Assembly (NCBI GenBank): GCA_950097015.1
Contig: CATNEN010000038.1
Span: 3,059,501 to 3,123,500, forward strand
DNA from: Macrostomum hystrix
Taxonomy: Eukaryota > Platyhelminthes > Macrostomidae
DNA length: 64,000 nt
Direction of reading: 5' to 3'
Shown here: positions 22,470-37,037 of the stretch, one piece after another
How the letters are laid out: each line of letters opens with the position of its first letter
Position numbering within the stretch: the stretch's first letter is position 1
Made by a program: the position numbers and the translations under genes
Notes under the pieces: generated by a model
What the model was told of the DNA's origin: nothing
The model's input: the letters and a program-made list of their open reading frames with translations, nothing else
The model's database searches: none

Positions 22470-23880
22470 AATTCTGATTTCTGTCTGTAAAGAACTGAGA
22501 AAATGCATTTGCTTTATTCACGTATAGCAAACGCCACGGTATTTCCACGGCTTTTCCGCCAAAACTTAGCTGTTGGACCTTGTTGCCATGTACGCCGTTG
22601 AAGAGCTTTGACTGTACAATCGATATGTACTTTTTGTTTAACTAGACTCGGGAAGGAATAAAAACGCTTATCACATGATCCGAGTGGAACTATGAGAGAA
22701 TATTGTCTGTGAGCACACGTGACCCAACTGGTAAACTCACACTTCATTTTTCAACATCACACAATATTTCTACATGAGCTGAAATTCCTGATATGACCAT
22801 ATTTGGGGGGTAAAAATAGCGAGGAGGCAAGCCTCGAGGGTCGATATTTGGGCGGCTTGGCACGCTTTACTGCAAGGCTGACAATCCAGTTGTACTATAT
22901 CATACTCCACTAGATGATTCACTTGTTTGGCTGACGGCCTTTCCGCGGATTTTCCGCGCAATTCCCCAACTACTAATTGTAGTAGAACAGAAGTCTAATA
23001 TAGACCGTATACCTATTTAAATGCATTTTTTATTCGGAGTGTGAGGAATTCTACTGAAAGTAGAATACTTCTGTTAGATAATTAATTATTTAATTATTAA
23101 ATAATCTCACTCCTGTCTACCTCTCACGCTACTTATGTCGACCTCTCACTCATCACTCCATTTCTATTTCTCACTTTAACCTGTGTACCTTCCACTCTAG
23201 CGCATCTCTTCTTCTCATTGTAAGTCATGCCTATGCGAAGCAGATACGCAGGTGCGAGTTCCGTAGTCTATGGAACAACTAGCCTCTACTCACTAATGCG
23301 CTAATGACTGATTAGACTCACCTAGGCTCCTGAGCTTGATGAGGGACGATTGTACACTACTCACTCTATTCTCTGAGCGAATTTCTATCATGACTCGGTC
23401 ACGGAGACTTGATGTAACCGGTTAATAGTCGATTGGCATTTCAAAATAATTTCTCGTCGCCCCTCGGAGTCAATTGGGGGTATTTTGGTGGGTCAGGTGA
23501 CTGGGGTATTGTCCAGGTGTCGGGTCACGCATGCTCAGCTCTGTGCTAGTTCTCTCTGCCTCGGCCATCGCCTCGCTGTTCTGTTCTCACCGGTCTCTAA
23601 CCCGAGGCAGCGAATTAGCAGCTTGTGCTCAGCAGCAGAGCAGAAAAAAACTCATTGCAGAAATTGAGTGCGTACGACCCAGAGCACACTACCTATGTCT
23701 CTTATGCTGTTTCTCTCATGAACTCACCTTTTAGTGTGACATGCCCAAGAGAAGAATAAGGTGAAGGGCGCAGCTTTAGTTGGCTTGTTTCACACAGGTT
23801 AATGCCTACCGTTAGCCCCACTGACTAAGTCTTGAAAATAAACTACTGCAGGAGTGCACACAACAACACAAGATAGCAAA
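22470..23880. other. Intergenic region between divergent ORFs
   Basis: About 1.4 kb separates the minus-strand ORF starting at 22463 from the plus-strand ORF starting at 23882. Several short ORFs (for example 23485-23667) have no support. The arrangement would suit a shared or paired promoter, but I see no defined element. Confidence 0.45.
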
Positions 23881-23881
23881 C

Positions 23882-24502
23882 ATGGATGATGGTGAAGAAA
23901 CAGAACAGCAGCAGCAGCAGCAGCAGCCGGTGTGGCTTCGCCAACAAGCTAGCAGCAAAGCGTCAGTCAAAGACAGCGGCAGCGGGGAGGACGAGGAGGT
24001 GGACGAGATCGACACTCTGGCGCATCTGGTCGCGCCGCGAATTCTCCGACGCCAGGACAGTCTCGGCTGCGGTGCGGTTGCCATGACAACCAGCGCAGCG
24101 CCTCGCTGCATTCGCTCCGACTCCACGGACAGCATCGGGCCGGAGTTGCGCACCTTCCGGCCGATTCAGGCAATGCCGCTGACTCCGCAGGGTGCGTCGG
24201 CGAGCAGCTCGGAGGAGGCGACTGAAGAAGGCGGGATCTGGCAGCCGAAACCGTTGCAGCCGCAGCAGCAGCAGCATCAGCAGCAGCAGCATCAGCAACA
24301 GCAGCAGCATCAGCAGCAGCAGCATCAGCAGCAGCATCAGCAGCAGCAGCAACAGCAGCAACAGCAGCAGCATCAGCAACAGCAGCAGCATCAGCAGCAG
24401 CAGCATCAGCAGCAGCATCAGCAACAGCAGCAACAGCAGCAGCATCAGCAGCAGTCGGCCGAGGTCGTGGACACAATTTCAAAAGGGGAAAATGTATCGT
24501 AG
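23882..24502 (+). CDS. Unrecognised Gln/His-rich acidic protein
   Basis: A 206-residue ORF with a good start context (AAACATGG). It opens with a short poly-Gln, then an acidic segment (GEDEEVDEIDTLAHLVAP), two basic Ser motifs (LRRQDSLGCG and CIRSDSTDSIG), a WQPKP motif after an acidic Ser cluster, and a long Gln/His tract from about residue 128. It has no membrane segment or signal peptide. The first 125 residues look like a real protein; the tract may vary in length. The ORF may continue by splicing downstream. Function is not inferred. Confidence 0.5.
   Translation: MDDGEETEQQQQQQQPVWLRQQASSKASVKDSGSGEDEEVDEIDTLAHLVAPRILRRQDSLGCGAVAMTTSAAPRCIRSDSTDSIGPELRTFRPIQAMPLTPQGASASSSEEATEEGGIWQPKPLQPQQQQHQQQQHQQQQQHQQQQHQQQHQQQQQQQQQQQHQQQQQHQQQQHQQQHQQQQQQQQHQQQSAEVVDTISKGENVS
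24260..24455 (+). repeat. CAG/CAT trinucleotide tract
   Basis: About 65 triplets, mostly CAG with regularly placed CAT and CAA, encoding Gln and His in the 23882-24502 frame. Sub-blocks of about 80 bp repeat, so it grew by block duplication as well as triplet slippage. Confidence 0.95.
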
Positions 24503-24713
24503 TCCAAAAGGTCTAATAGCATCCAGTCAGCTGTTAGCCCTGGTGCTCTGAACTGCATGCGTAAGTACTCGTATCTCAGCTAGCTCAGCTACAGCAAAAG
24601 TATTATATATATAACTGATGAAGTTGACTTATTGAATTAAGCGACATTGCTAAACGAATTGGTCATGCTGAATTGCTATAATACGCGATCTGTTGTTTTA
24701 TAATAATAATCTC

Positions 24714-25063
24714 AGGAGGGCTGTGGGCTATGGCACATAATTAGGTGACACTAGACCCGCAGCCAGCGAGGAGGCAATTCTGCCCATTTCGCTGACTCCT
24801 GAGCACACACGCACACAGATACTGTACGCAGGCACACACACAGGACTGTGTGTACATCTGCCCTGACTTTCTCATCGTGAGGGAGTGCACATTTCACTGT
24901 GCCTTGGAGGTTGGCCCTCATGGGCGTAAATTGCACGACAAGCCCCCAAGCCTTCTCTCCGCGGCTGCGTCCTAGATGAATGTGGCCTCGCCGCGGAATC
25001 GAGCTCAGGGACCTTGGTGCGAGGGGCAAACGCGTTAACCGCTCTGCCACCGACCCCCCGATG
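24714..25063 (-). mobile_element. SINE family 1, full-length copy
   Basis: Reads on the minus strand from a tRNA-like head (GGCAGAGCGGTTAACGCG, with GAGCTCGATTCCGCGG) through the family body to GCCATAGCCCACAGCCCTC. It is the best-preserved head of the family in the window. Confidence 0.78.
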
Positions 25064-25321
25064 CTGTTCAGTGGTAGTAGAAGTACTACAATGCAAAGAT
25101 TTTTTTCAAACTAATGCAGTAATTTGCAATCTGTTTTTGTCTACATGCTTGACACAGAAATAAAAGCGTAACAATTTTAATTGAGTCGTGCTTTGCACTC
25201 GTATAAACAAATGTGAGTAAGTTTTTCCTATAGCAAATTGAACTAGACAATGTGACTCTGATTCACTTTTTGGTTGAAGAAAGTGAAGAAAACCTTCTTG
25301 AGGAGGGACTTCAAATTACAG

Positions 25322-28300
25322 GCCACAGAGAGAGGATAACAACCAACATCCGACAGAGAAAGGATAACAACCAACATCCTACAGACAAAGGATAACAACC
25401 AACATCCTACAGACAAAGGATAACAACCAACATCCTACAGACAAAGGATAACAACCAACATCCTACAGACAAAGGATAACAACCAACATCCTACAGACAA
25501 AGGATAACAACCAACATCCTACAGACAAAGGATAACAACCAACATCCTACAGAGAGAAGATAACAACCAACATCCTACAGACAAAGGATAACAACCAACA
25601 TCCTACAGAGAAAGGATAACAACCAACATCCTACAGACAAAGGATAACAACCAACATCCTACAGACAAAGGATAACAACCAACATCCTACAGACAAAGGA
25701 TAACAACCAACATCCTACAGACAAAGGATAACAACCAACATCCTACAGACAAAGGATAACAACCAACATCCTACAGAGAGAAGATAACAACCAACATCCT
25801 ACAGACAAAGGATAACAACCAACATCCTACAGAGAAAGGATAACAACCAACATCCTACAGACAAAGGATAACAACCAACATCCTACAGACAAAGGATAAC
25901 AACCAACATCCTACAGACAAAGGATAACAACCAACATCCTACAGAGAGAAGATAACAACCAACATCCTACAGACAAAGGATAACAACCAACATCCTACAG
26001 ACAAAGGATAACAACCAACATCCTACAGACAAAGGATAACAACCAACATCCTACAGACAAAGGATAACAACCAACATCCTACAGACAAAGGATAACAACC
26101 AACATCCTACAGAGAGAAGATAACAACCAACATCCTACAGACAAAGGATAACAACCAACATCCTACAGACAAAGAATAACAACCAACATCCTACAGACAA
26201 AGGATAACAACCAACATCCTACAGACAAAGGATAACAACCAACATCCTACAGAGAGAAGATAACAACCAACATCCTACAGACAAAGGATAACAACCAACA
26301 TCCTACAGACAAAGGATAACAACCAACATCCTACAGAGAGAAGATAACAACCAACATCCTACAGACAAAGGATAACAACCAACAACCTACAGACAAAGGA
26401 TAACAACCAACATCCTACAGACAAAGGATAACAACCAACATCCTACAGACAAAGGATAACAACCAACATCCTACAGACAAAGGATAACAACCAACATCCT
26501 ACAGACAAAGGATAACAACCAACATCCTACAGAGAGAAGATAACAACCAACATCCTACAGACAAAGGATAACAACCAACATCCTACAGAGAAAGGATAAC
26601 AACCAACATCCTACAGACAAAGGATAACAACCAACATCCTACAGACAAAGGATAACAACCAACATCCTACAGACAAAGGATAACAACCAACATCCTACAG
26701 AGAGAAGATAACAACCAACATCCTACAGACAAAGGATAACAACCAACATCCTACAGACAAAGGATAACAACCAACATCCTACAGACAAAGGATAACAACC
26801 AACATCCTACAGACAAAGGATAACAACCAACATCCTACAGACAAAGGATAACAACCAACATCCTACAGAGAGAAGATAACAACCAACATCCTACAGACAA
26901 AGGATAACAACCAACATCCTACAGACAAAGAATAACAACCAACATCCTACAGACAAAGGATAACAACCAACATCCTACAGAGAGAAGATAACAACCAACA
27001 TCCTACAGACAAAGGATAACAACCAACATCCTACAGACAAAGGATAACAACCAACATCCTACAGACAAAGGATAACAACCAACATCCTACAGACAAAGGA
27101 TAACAACCAACATCCTACAGACAAAGGATAACAACCAACATCCTACAGAGAGAAGATAACAACCAACATCCTACAGACAAAGGATAACAACCAACAACCT
27201 ACAGACAAAGGATAACAACCAACATCCTACAGACAAAGGATAACAACCAACATCCTACAGACAAAGGATAACAACCAACATCCTACAGACAAAGGATAAC
27301 AACCAACATCCTACAGACAAAGGATAACAACCAACATCCTACAGACAAAGGATAACAACCAACATCCTACAGAGAGAAGATAACAACCAACATCCTACAG
27401 ACAAAGGATAACAACCAACAACCTACAGACAAAGGATAACAACCAACATCCTACAGACAAAGGATAACAACCAACATCCTACAGACAAAGGATAACAACC
27501 AACATCCTACAGACAAAGGATAACAACCAACATCCTACAGACAAAGGATAACAACCAACATCCTACAGACAAAGGATAACAACCAACAACCTACAGACAA
27601 AGGATAACAACCAACATCCTACAGACAAAGGATAACAACCAACATCCTACAGACAAAGGATAACAACCAACATCCTACAGAGAAAGGATAACAACCAACA
27701 ACCTACAGAGAGAGGATAACAACCAACATCCTACACAGAGAGGATAACAACCAACATCCTACAGAGAGAAGATAACAACCAACAACCTACAGACAAAGGA
27801 TAACAACCAACATCCTACAGAGAGAAGATAACAACCAACATCCTACAGAGAGAAGATAACAACCAACAACCTACAGAGAAAGGATAACAACCAACATCCT
27901 ACAGACAAAGGATAACAACCAACATCCTACAGACAAAGGATAACAACCAACATCCTACAGACAAAGGATAACAACCAACATCCTACAGAGAAAGGATAAC
28001 AACCAACAACCTACAGAGAGAGGATAACAACCAACAACCTACAGAGAGAGGATAACAACCAACATCCTACAGACAAAGGAAAACAACCAACATCCTACAG
28101 ACAAAGGATAACAACCAACATCCTACAGACAAAGGATAACAACCAACATCCTACAGAGAAAGGATAACAACCAACAACCTACAGAGAGAGGATAACAACC
28201 AACATCCTACAGACAAAGGATAACAACCAACATCCTACAGACAAAGGATAACAACCAACAACCTACAGAGAGAGGATAACAACCAACATCCTACAGACAA

Positions 28301-31300
28301 AGGATAACAACCAACATCCTACAGAGAAAGGATAACAACCAACAACCTACAGAGAGAGGATAACAACCAACATCCTACAGAGAGAGGATAACAACCAACA
28401 TCCTACAGAGAGAAGATAACAACCAACAACCTACAGACAAAGGATAACAACCAACATCCTACAGACAAAGGATAACAACCAACAACCTACAGACAAAGGA
28501 TAACAACCAACAACCTACAGACAAAGGATAACAACCAACAACCTACAGAGAGAGGATAACAACCAACATCCTACAGACAAAGGAAAACAACCAACATCCT
28601 ACAGACAAAGGATAACAACCAACATCCTACAGACAAAGGATAACAACCAACATCCTACAGAGAAAGGATAACAACCAACAACCTACAGAGAGAGGATAAC
28701 AACCAACATCCTACAGACAAAGGATAACAACCAACATCCTACAGACAAAGGATAACAACCAACATCCTACAGACAAAGGATAACAACCAACATCCTACAG
28801 AGAAAGGATAACAACCAACAACCTACAGAGAGAGGATAACAACCAACATCCTACAGAGAGAGGATAACAACCAACATCCTACAGAGAGAAGATAACAACC
28901 AACAACCTACAGACAAAGGATAACAACCAACATCCTACAGACAAAGGATAACAACCAACAACCTACAGACAAAGGATAACAACCAACAACCTACAGACAA
29001 AGGATAACAACCAACAACCTACAGAGAGAGGATAACAACCACCAACCTACAGAGAGAGGATAACAACCAACATCCTACAGAGAAAGGATAACAACCAACA
29101 ACCTACAGAGAGACGATAACAACCAACATCCTACAGAGAGAGGATAACAACCAACATCCTACAGAGAGAGGATAACAACCAACAACCTACAGAGAGAGGA
29201 TAACAACCAACAACCTACAGAGAGAGGATAACAACCAACAACCTACAGAGAGAGGATAACAACCAACAACCTACAGAGAGAGGATAACAACCAACAACCT
29301 ACAGAGAGAGGATAACAACCAACAACCTACAGACAAAGGATAACAACCAACAACCTACAGAGAGAGGATAACAACCAACAACCTACAGAGAAAGGATAAC
29401 AACCAACAACCTACAGACAAAGGATAACAACCAACAACCTACAGAGAGAGGATAACAACCAACAACCTACAGAGAGAGGATAACAACCAACAACCTACAG
29501 AGAGAGGATAACAACCAACATCCTACAGAGAGAGGATAACAACCAACATCCTACAGAGAGAGGATAACAACAAACAACCTACATAGAGAGGATAACAACC
29601 AACAACCTACAGAGAGAGGATAACAACCAACAACCTACAGAGAAAGGATAACAACCAACAACCTACAGAGAGAGGATAACATCCAACAACCTACAGACAA
29701 AGGATAACAACCAACAACCTACAGAGAGAGGATAACAACCAACAACCTACAGAGAAAGGATAACAACCAACAACCTACAGACAAAGGATAACAACCAACA
29801 ACCTACAGACAAAGGATAACAACCAACAACCTACAGAGAGAGGATAACAACCAACAACCTACAGAGAGAGGATAACAACCAACAACCTACAGAGAAAGGA
29901 TAACAACCAACAACCTACAGAGAGAGGATAACAACAAACAAACCACAGAGAGAGGATAACAACCAACATCCTACAGAGAGAGGATAACAACCAACATCCT
30001 ACAGAGAGAGGATAACAACCAACATCCTACAGAGAGAGGATAAGAACCAACATCCTACAGAGAGAGGATAACAACAAACAAACCACAGAGAGAGGATAAC
30101 AACCAACAACCTACAGAGAGAGGATAACAACCAACAACCTACAGAGAGAGGATAACAACCAACAACCTACAGAGAGAGGATAACAACCAACAACCTACAG
30201 AGAGAGGATAACAACCAACATCCTACAGAGAGAGGATAACAACCAACATCCTACAGAGAAAGGATAACAACCAACAACCTACAGAGAGAAGATAACAACC
30301 AACATCCTACAGACAAAGGATAACAACCAACATCCTACAGACAAAGAATAACAACCAACATCCTACAGACAAAGGATAACAACCAACATCCTACAGAGAG
30401 AAGATAACAACCAACATCCTACAGACAAAGGATAACAACCAACATCCTACAGAGAAAGGATAACAACCAACATCCTACAGACAAAGGATAACAACCAACA
30501 TCCTACAGACAAAGGATAACAACCAACATCCTACAGACAAAGGATAACAACCAACATCCTACAGAGAGAAGATAACAACCAACATCCTACAGACAAAGGA
30601 TAACAACCAACATCCTACAGACAAAGGATAACAACCAACATCCTACAGACAAAGGATAACAACCAACATCCTACAGACAAAGGATAACAACCAACATCCT
30701 ACAGACAAAGGATAACAACCAACATCCTACAGAGAGAAGATAACAACCAACATCCTACAGACAAAGGATAACAACCAACATCCTACAGACAAAGAATAAC
30801 AACCAACATCCTACAGACAAAGGATAACAACCAACATCCTACAGACAAAGGATAACAACCAACATCCTACAGAGAGAAGATAACAACCAACATCCTACAG
30901 ACAAAGGATAACAACCAACATCCTACAGAGAAAGGATAACAACCAACATCCTACAGACAAAGGATAACAACCAACATCCTACAGACAAAGGATAACAACC
31001 AACATCCTACAGACAAAGGATAACAACCAACATCCTACAGAGAGAAGATAACAACCAACATCCTACAGACAAAGGATAACAACCAACATCCTACAGACAA
31101 AGGATAACAACCAACATCCTACAGACAAAGGATAACAACCAACATCCTACAGACAAAGGATAACAACCAACATCCTACAGACAAAGGATAACAACCAACA
31201 TCCTACAGAGAGAAGATAACAACCAACATCCTACAGACAAAGGATAACAACCAACATCCTACAGACAAAGAATAACAACCAACATCCTACAGACAAAGGA

Positions 31301-34300
31301 TAACAACCAACATCCTACAGACAAAGGATAACAACCAACATCCTACAGAGAGAAGATAACAACCAACATCCTACAGACAAAGGATAACAACCAACATCCT
31401 ACAGACAAAGGATAACAACCAACATCCTACAGAGAGAAGATAACAACCAACATCCTACAGACAAAGGATAACAACCAACAACCTACAGACAAAGGATAAC
31501 AACCAACATCCTACAGACAAAGGATAACAACCAACATCCTACAGACAAAGGATAACAACCAACATCCTACAGACAAAGGATAACAACCAACATCCTACAG
31601 ACAAAGGATAACAACCAACATCCTACAGAGAGAAGATAACAACCAACATCCTACAGACAAAGGATAACAACCAACATCCTACAGAGAAAGGATAACAACC
31701 AACATCCTACAGACAAAGGATAACAACCAACATCCTACAGACAAAGGATAACAACCAACATCCTACAGACAAAGGATAACAACCAACATCCTACAGAGAG
31801 AAGATAACAACCAACATCCTACAGACAAAGGATAACAACCAACATCCTACAGACAAAGGATAACAACCAACATCCTACAGACAAAGGATAACAACCAACA
31901 TCCTACAGACAAAGGATAACAACCAACATCCTACAGACAAAGGATAACAACCAACATCCTACAGAGAGAAGATAACAACCAACATCCTACAGACAAAGGA
32001 TAACAACCAACATCCTACAGACAAAGAATAACAACCAACATCCTACAGACAAAGGATAACAACCAACATCCTACAGAGAGAAGATAACAACCAACATCCT
32101 ACAGACAAAGGATAACAACCAACATCCTACAGACAAAGGATAACAACCAACATCCTACAGACAAAGGATAACAACCAACATCCTACAGACAAAGGATAAC
32201 AACCAACATCCTACAGACAAAGGATAACAACCAACATCCTACAGAGAGAAGATAACAACCAACATCCTACAGACAAAGGATAACAACCAACAACCTACAG
32301 ACAAAGGATAACAACCAACATCCTACAGACAAAGGATAACAACCAACATCCTACAGACAAAGGATAACAACCAACATCCTACAGACAAAGGATAACAACC
32401 AACATCCTACAGACAAAGGATAACAACCAACATCCTACAGACAAAGGATAACAACCAACATCCTACAGAGAGAAGATAACAACCAACATCCTACAGACAA
32501 AGGATAACAACCAACAACCTACAGACAAAGGATAACAACCAACATCCTACAGACAAAGGATAACAACCAACATCCTACAGACAAAGGATAACAACCAACA
32601 TCCTACAGACAAAGGATAACAACCAACATCCTACAGACAAAGGATAACAACCAACATCCTACAGACAAAGGATAACAACCAACAACCTACAGACAAAGGA
32701 TAACAACCAACATCCTACAGACAAAGGATAACAACCAACATCCTACAGACAAAGGATAACAACCAACATCCTACAGAGAAAGGATAACAACCAACAACCT
32801 ACAGAGAGAGGATAACAACCAACATCCTACACAGAGAGGATAACAACCAACATCCTACAGAGAGAAGATAACAACCAACAACCTACAGACAAAGGATAAC
32901 AACCAACATCCTACAGAGAGAAGATAACAACCAACATCCTACAGAGAGAAGATAACAACCAACAACCTACAGAGAAAGGATAACAACCAACATCCTACAG
33001 ACAAAGGATAACAACCAACATCCTACAGACAAAGGATAACAACCAACATCCTACAGACAAAGGATAACAACCAACATCCTACAGAGAAAGGATAACAACC
33101 AACAACCTACAGAGAGAGGATAACAACCAACAACCTACAGAGAGAGGATAACAACCAACATCCTACAGACAAAGGAAAACAACCAACATCCTACAGACAA
33201 AGGATAACAACCAACATCCTACAGACAAAGGATAACAACCAACATCCTACAGAGAAAGGATAACAACCAACAACCTACAGAGAGAGGATAACAACCAACA
33301 TCCTACAGACAAAGGATAACAACCAACATCCTACAGACAAAGGATAACAACCAACAACCTACAGAGAGAGGATAACAACCAACATCCTACAGACAAAGGA
33401 TAACAACCAACATCCTACAGAGAAAGGATAACAACCAACAACCTACAGAGAGAGGATAACAACCAACATCCTACAGAGAGAGGATAACAACCAACATCCT
33501 ACAGAGAGAAGATAACAACCAACAACCTACAGACAAAGGATAACAACCAACATCCTACAGACAAAGGATAACAACCAACAACCTACAGACAAAGGATAAC
33601 AACCAACAACCTACAGACAAAGGATAACAACCAACAACCTACAGAGAGAGGATAACAACCAACATCCTACAGACAAAGGAAAACAACCAACATCCTACAG
33701 ACAAAGGATAACAACCAACATCCTACAGACAAAGGATAACAACCAACATCCTACAGAGAAAGGATAACAACCAACAACCTACAGAGAGAGGATAACAACC
33801 AACATCCTACAGACAAAGGATAACAACCAACATCCTACAGACAAAGGATAACAACCAACATCCTACAGACAAAGGATAACAACCAACATCCTACAGAGAA
33901 AGGATAACAACCAACAACCTACAGAGAGAGGATAACAACCAACATCCTACAGAGAGAGGATAACAACCAACATCCTACAGAGAGAAGATAACAACCAACA
34001 ACCTACAGACAAAGGATAACAACCAACATCCTACAGACAAAGGATAACAACCAACAACCTACAGACAAAGGATAACAACCAACAACCTACAGACAAAGGA
34101 TAACAACCAACAACCTACAGAGAGAGGATAACAACCACCAACCTACAGAGAGAGGATAACAACCAACATCCTACAGAGAAAGGATAACAACCAACAACCT
34201 ACAGAGAGACGATAACAACCAACATCCTACAGAGAGAGGATAACAACCAACATCCTACAGAGAGAGGATAACAACCAACAACCTACAGAGAGAGGATAAC

Positions 34301-36692
34301 AACCAACAACCTACAGAGAGAGGATAACAACCAACAACCTACAGACAAAGGATAACAACCAACATCCTACAGAGAGAGGATAACAACCAACAAACCACAG
34401 AGAGAGGATAACAACCAACAACCTACAGAGAGAGGATAACAACCAACAACCTACAGAGAAAGGATAACAACCAACAACCTACAGACAAAGGATAACAACC
34501 AACAACCTACAGAGAGAGGATAACAACCAACAACCTACAGAGAAAGGATAACAACCAACAACCTACAGAGAAAGGATAACAACCAACAACCTACAGAGAA
34601 AGGATAACAACCAACAACCTACAGACAAAGGATAACAACCAACAACCTACAGAGAGAGGATAACAACCAACAACCTACAGAGAGAGGATAACAACCAACA
34701 TCCTACAGAGAGAGGATAACAACCAACATCCTACAGAGAGAGGATAATAACAAACAAACCACAGAGAGAGGATAACAACCAACAACCTACAGAGAGAGGA
34801 TAACAACCAACAACCTACAGAGAGAGGATAACAACCAACAACCTACAGAGAGAGGATAACAACCAACAACCTACAGAGAGAGGATAACAACCAACAACCT
34901 ACAGACAAAGGATAACAACCAACAACCTACAGAGAGAGGATAACAACCAACAACCTACAGAGAAAGGATAACAACCAACAACCTACAGACAAAGGATAAC
35001 AACCAACAACCTACAGAGAGAGGATAACAACCAACAACCTACAGAGAGAGGATAACAACCAACAACCTACAGAGAGAGGATAACAACCAACATCCTACAG
35101 AGAGAGGATAACAACCAACATCCTACAGAGAGAGGATAACAACAAACAACCTACATAGAGAGGATAACAACCAACAACCTACAGAGAGAGGATAACAACC
35201 AACAACCTACAGAGAAAGGATAACAACCAACAACCTACAGAGAGAGGATAACAACCAACAACCTACAGACAAAGGATAACAACCAACAACCTACAGAGAG
35301 AGGATAACAACCAACAACCTACAGAGAAAGGATAACAACCAACAACCTACAGACAAAGGATAACAACCAACAACCTACAGACAAAGGATAACAACCAACA
35401 ACCTACAGAGAGAGGATAACAACCAACAACCTACAGAGAGAGGATAACAACCAACAACCTACAGAGAAAGGATAACAACCAACAACCTACAGAGAGAGGA
35501 TAACAACAAACAAACCACAGAGAGAGGATAACAACCAACATCCTACAGAGAGAGGATAACAACCAACATCCTACAGAGAGAGGATAACAACAAACAAACC
35601 ACAGAGAGAGGATAACAACCAACAACCTACAGAGAGAGGATAACAACCAACAACCTACAGAGAGAGGATAACAACCAACAACCTACAGAGAGAGGATAAC
35701 AACCAACAACCTACAGAGAGAGGATAACAACCAACATCCTACAGAGAGAGGATAACAACCAACATCCTACAGAGAAAGGATAACAACCAACAACCTACAG
35801 AGAGACGATAACAACCAACATCCTACAGAGAGAGGATAACAACTAACATCCTACAGAGAGAGGATAACAACCAACAACCTACAGAGAGAGGATAACAACC
35901 AACAACCTACAGAGAGAGGATAACAACCAACAACCTACAGACAAAGGATAACAACCAACAACCTACAGAGAGAGGATAACAACCAACATCCTACAGAGAG
36001 AGGATAACAACCAACAAACCACAGAGAGAGGATAACAACCAACAACCTACAGAGAAAGGATAACAACCAACAACCTACAGAGAAAGGATAACAACCAACA
36101 ACCTACAGACAAAGGATAACAACCAACAACCTACAGAGAGAGGATAACAACCAACAACCTACAGAGAAAGGATAACAACCAACAACCTACAGAGAAAGGA
36201 TAACAACCAACAACCTACAGAGAAAGGATAACAACCAACAACCTACAGACAAAGGATAACAACCAACAACCTACAGAGAGAGGATAACAACCAACAACCT
36301 ACAGAGAGAGGATAACAACCAACATCCTACAGAGAGAGGATAACAACCAACATCCTACAGAGAGAGGATAACAACCAACAACCTACAGAGAGAGGATAAC
36401 AACCAACATCCTACAGACAAAGGATAACAACCAACATCCTACAGAGAGAGGATAACAACCAACATCCTACAGAGAGAGGATAATAACAAACAAACCACAG
36501 AGAGAGGATAACAACCAACAACCTACAGAGAGAGGATAACAACCAACAACCTACAGAGAGAGGATAACAACCAACAACCTACAGAGAGAGGATAACAACC
36601 AACAACCTACAGAGAGAGGATAACAACCAACATCCTACAGAGAGAGGATAACAACCAACATCCTACAGAGAGAGGATAACAACCAACAAACC
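25322..36692. repeat. 11.4-kb array of a 28-bp unit with higher-order duplication
   Basis: About 405 copies of a 28-bp unit (core GATAACAACCAACATCC, then TACAGACAAAG or TACAGAGAGAG). Variants shift from the ACATCC/GACAAAG type at the left to the ACAACC/GAGAGAG type toward 30.2 kb, then the series restarts near 30.3 kb. Private variants recur exactly 5,096 bp (182 units) apart. One strand is A/C-rich with little G or T. Confidence 0.97.
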
Positions 36693-37037
36693 AGACTCAG
36701 GAGATATAATCGGCAGGTGCTGAATATGGAATGAACTATCTCAGCGCAATAAAAAATGCAATGCGGAGTCTGAACGAGTGCATAAATGTTCTGGTGTGAA
36801 TAAGGGGACACGTTGGTTTATTTATGCAAATTTTATTCAATTCTTTAAATTTGAGATACAACTAATAGAAGTAATGTCTAAATAAAACAATGAAACAGAA
36901 TTACGCATTTGTGCCAGGCTTATAAAATTGTTGCAATCGTCACATCCTACTGAAAAGTGGTGAGCAATCAGTAGTGCATTGAGCGAGTTCACAAATAGTG
37001 TCTCAATAAAAGAATCGGCGAATTTACTCGGCCAATG
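36693..37037. other. 3' flank of the gene ending at 37038
   Basis: Unique AT-rich DNA. TTTATT at 36817-36822 (AATAAA on the minus strand) is a plausible poly(A) signal about 215 nt after the stop at 37038. I see nothing else. Confidence 0.45.

Noticed and set aside
23963-24482. Minus-strand poly-Leu and poly-Ala ORFs opposite the CAG tract
   Set aside because: These are antisense shadows of the CAG/CAT repeat. The plus-strand frame has a unique 125-residue N-terminus and good start context.
25322-36692. Regular 28-bp spacing suggestive of a CRISPR array (also the 22-bp array at 47305-53985)
   Set aside because: There are no unique spacers: units follow each other directly with only point variants. 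The context is a eukaryotic genome with introns and no cas genes.
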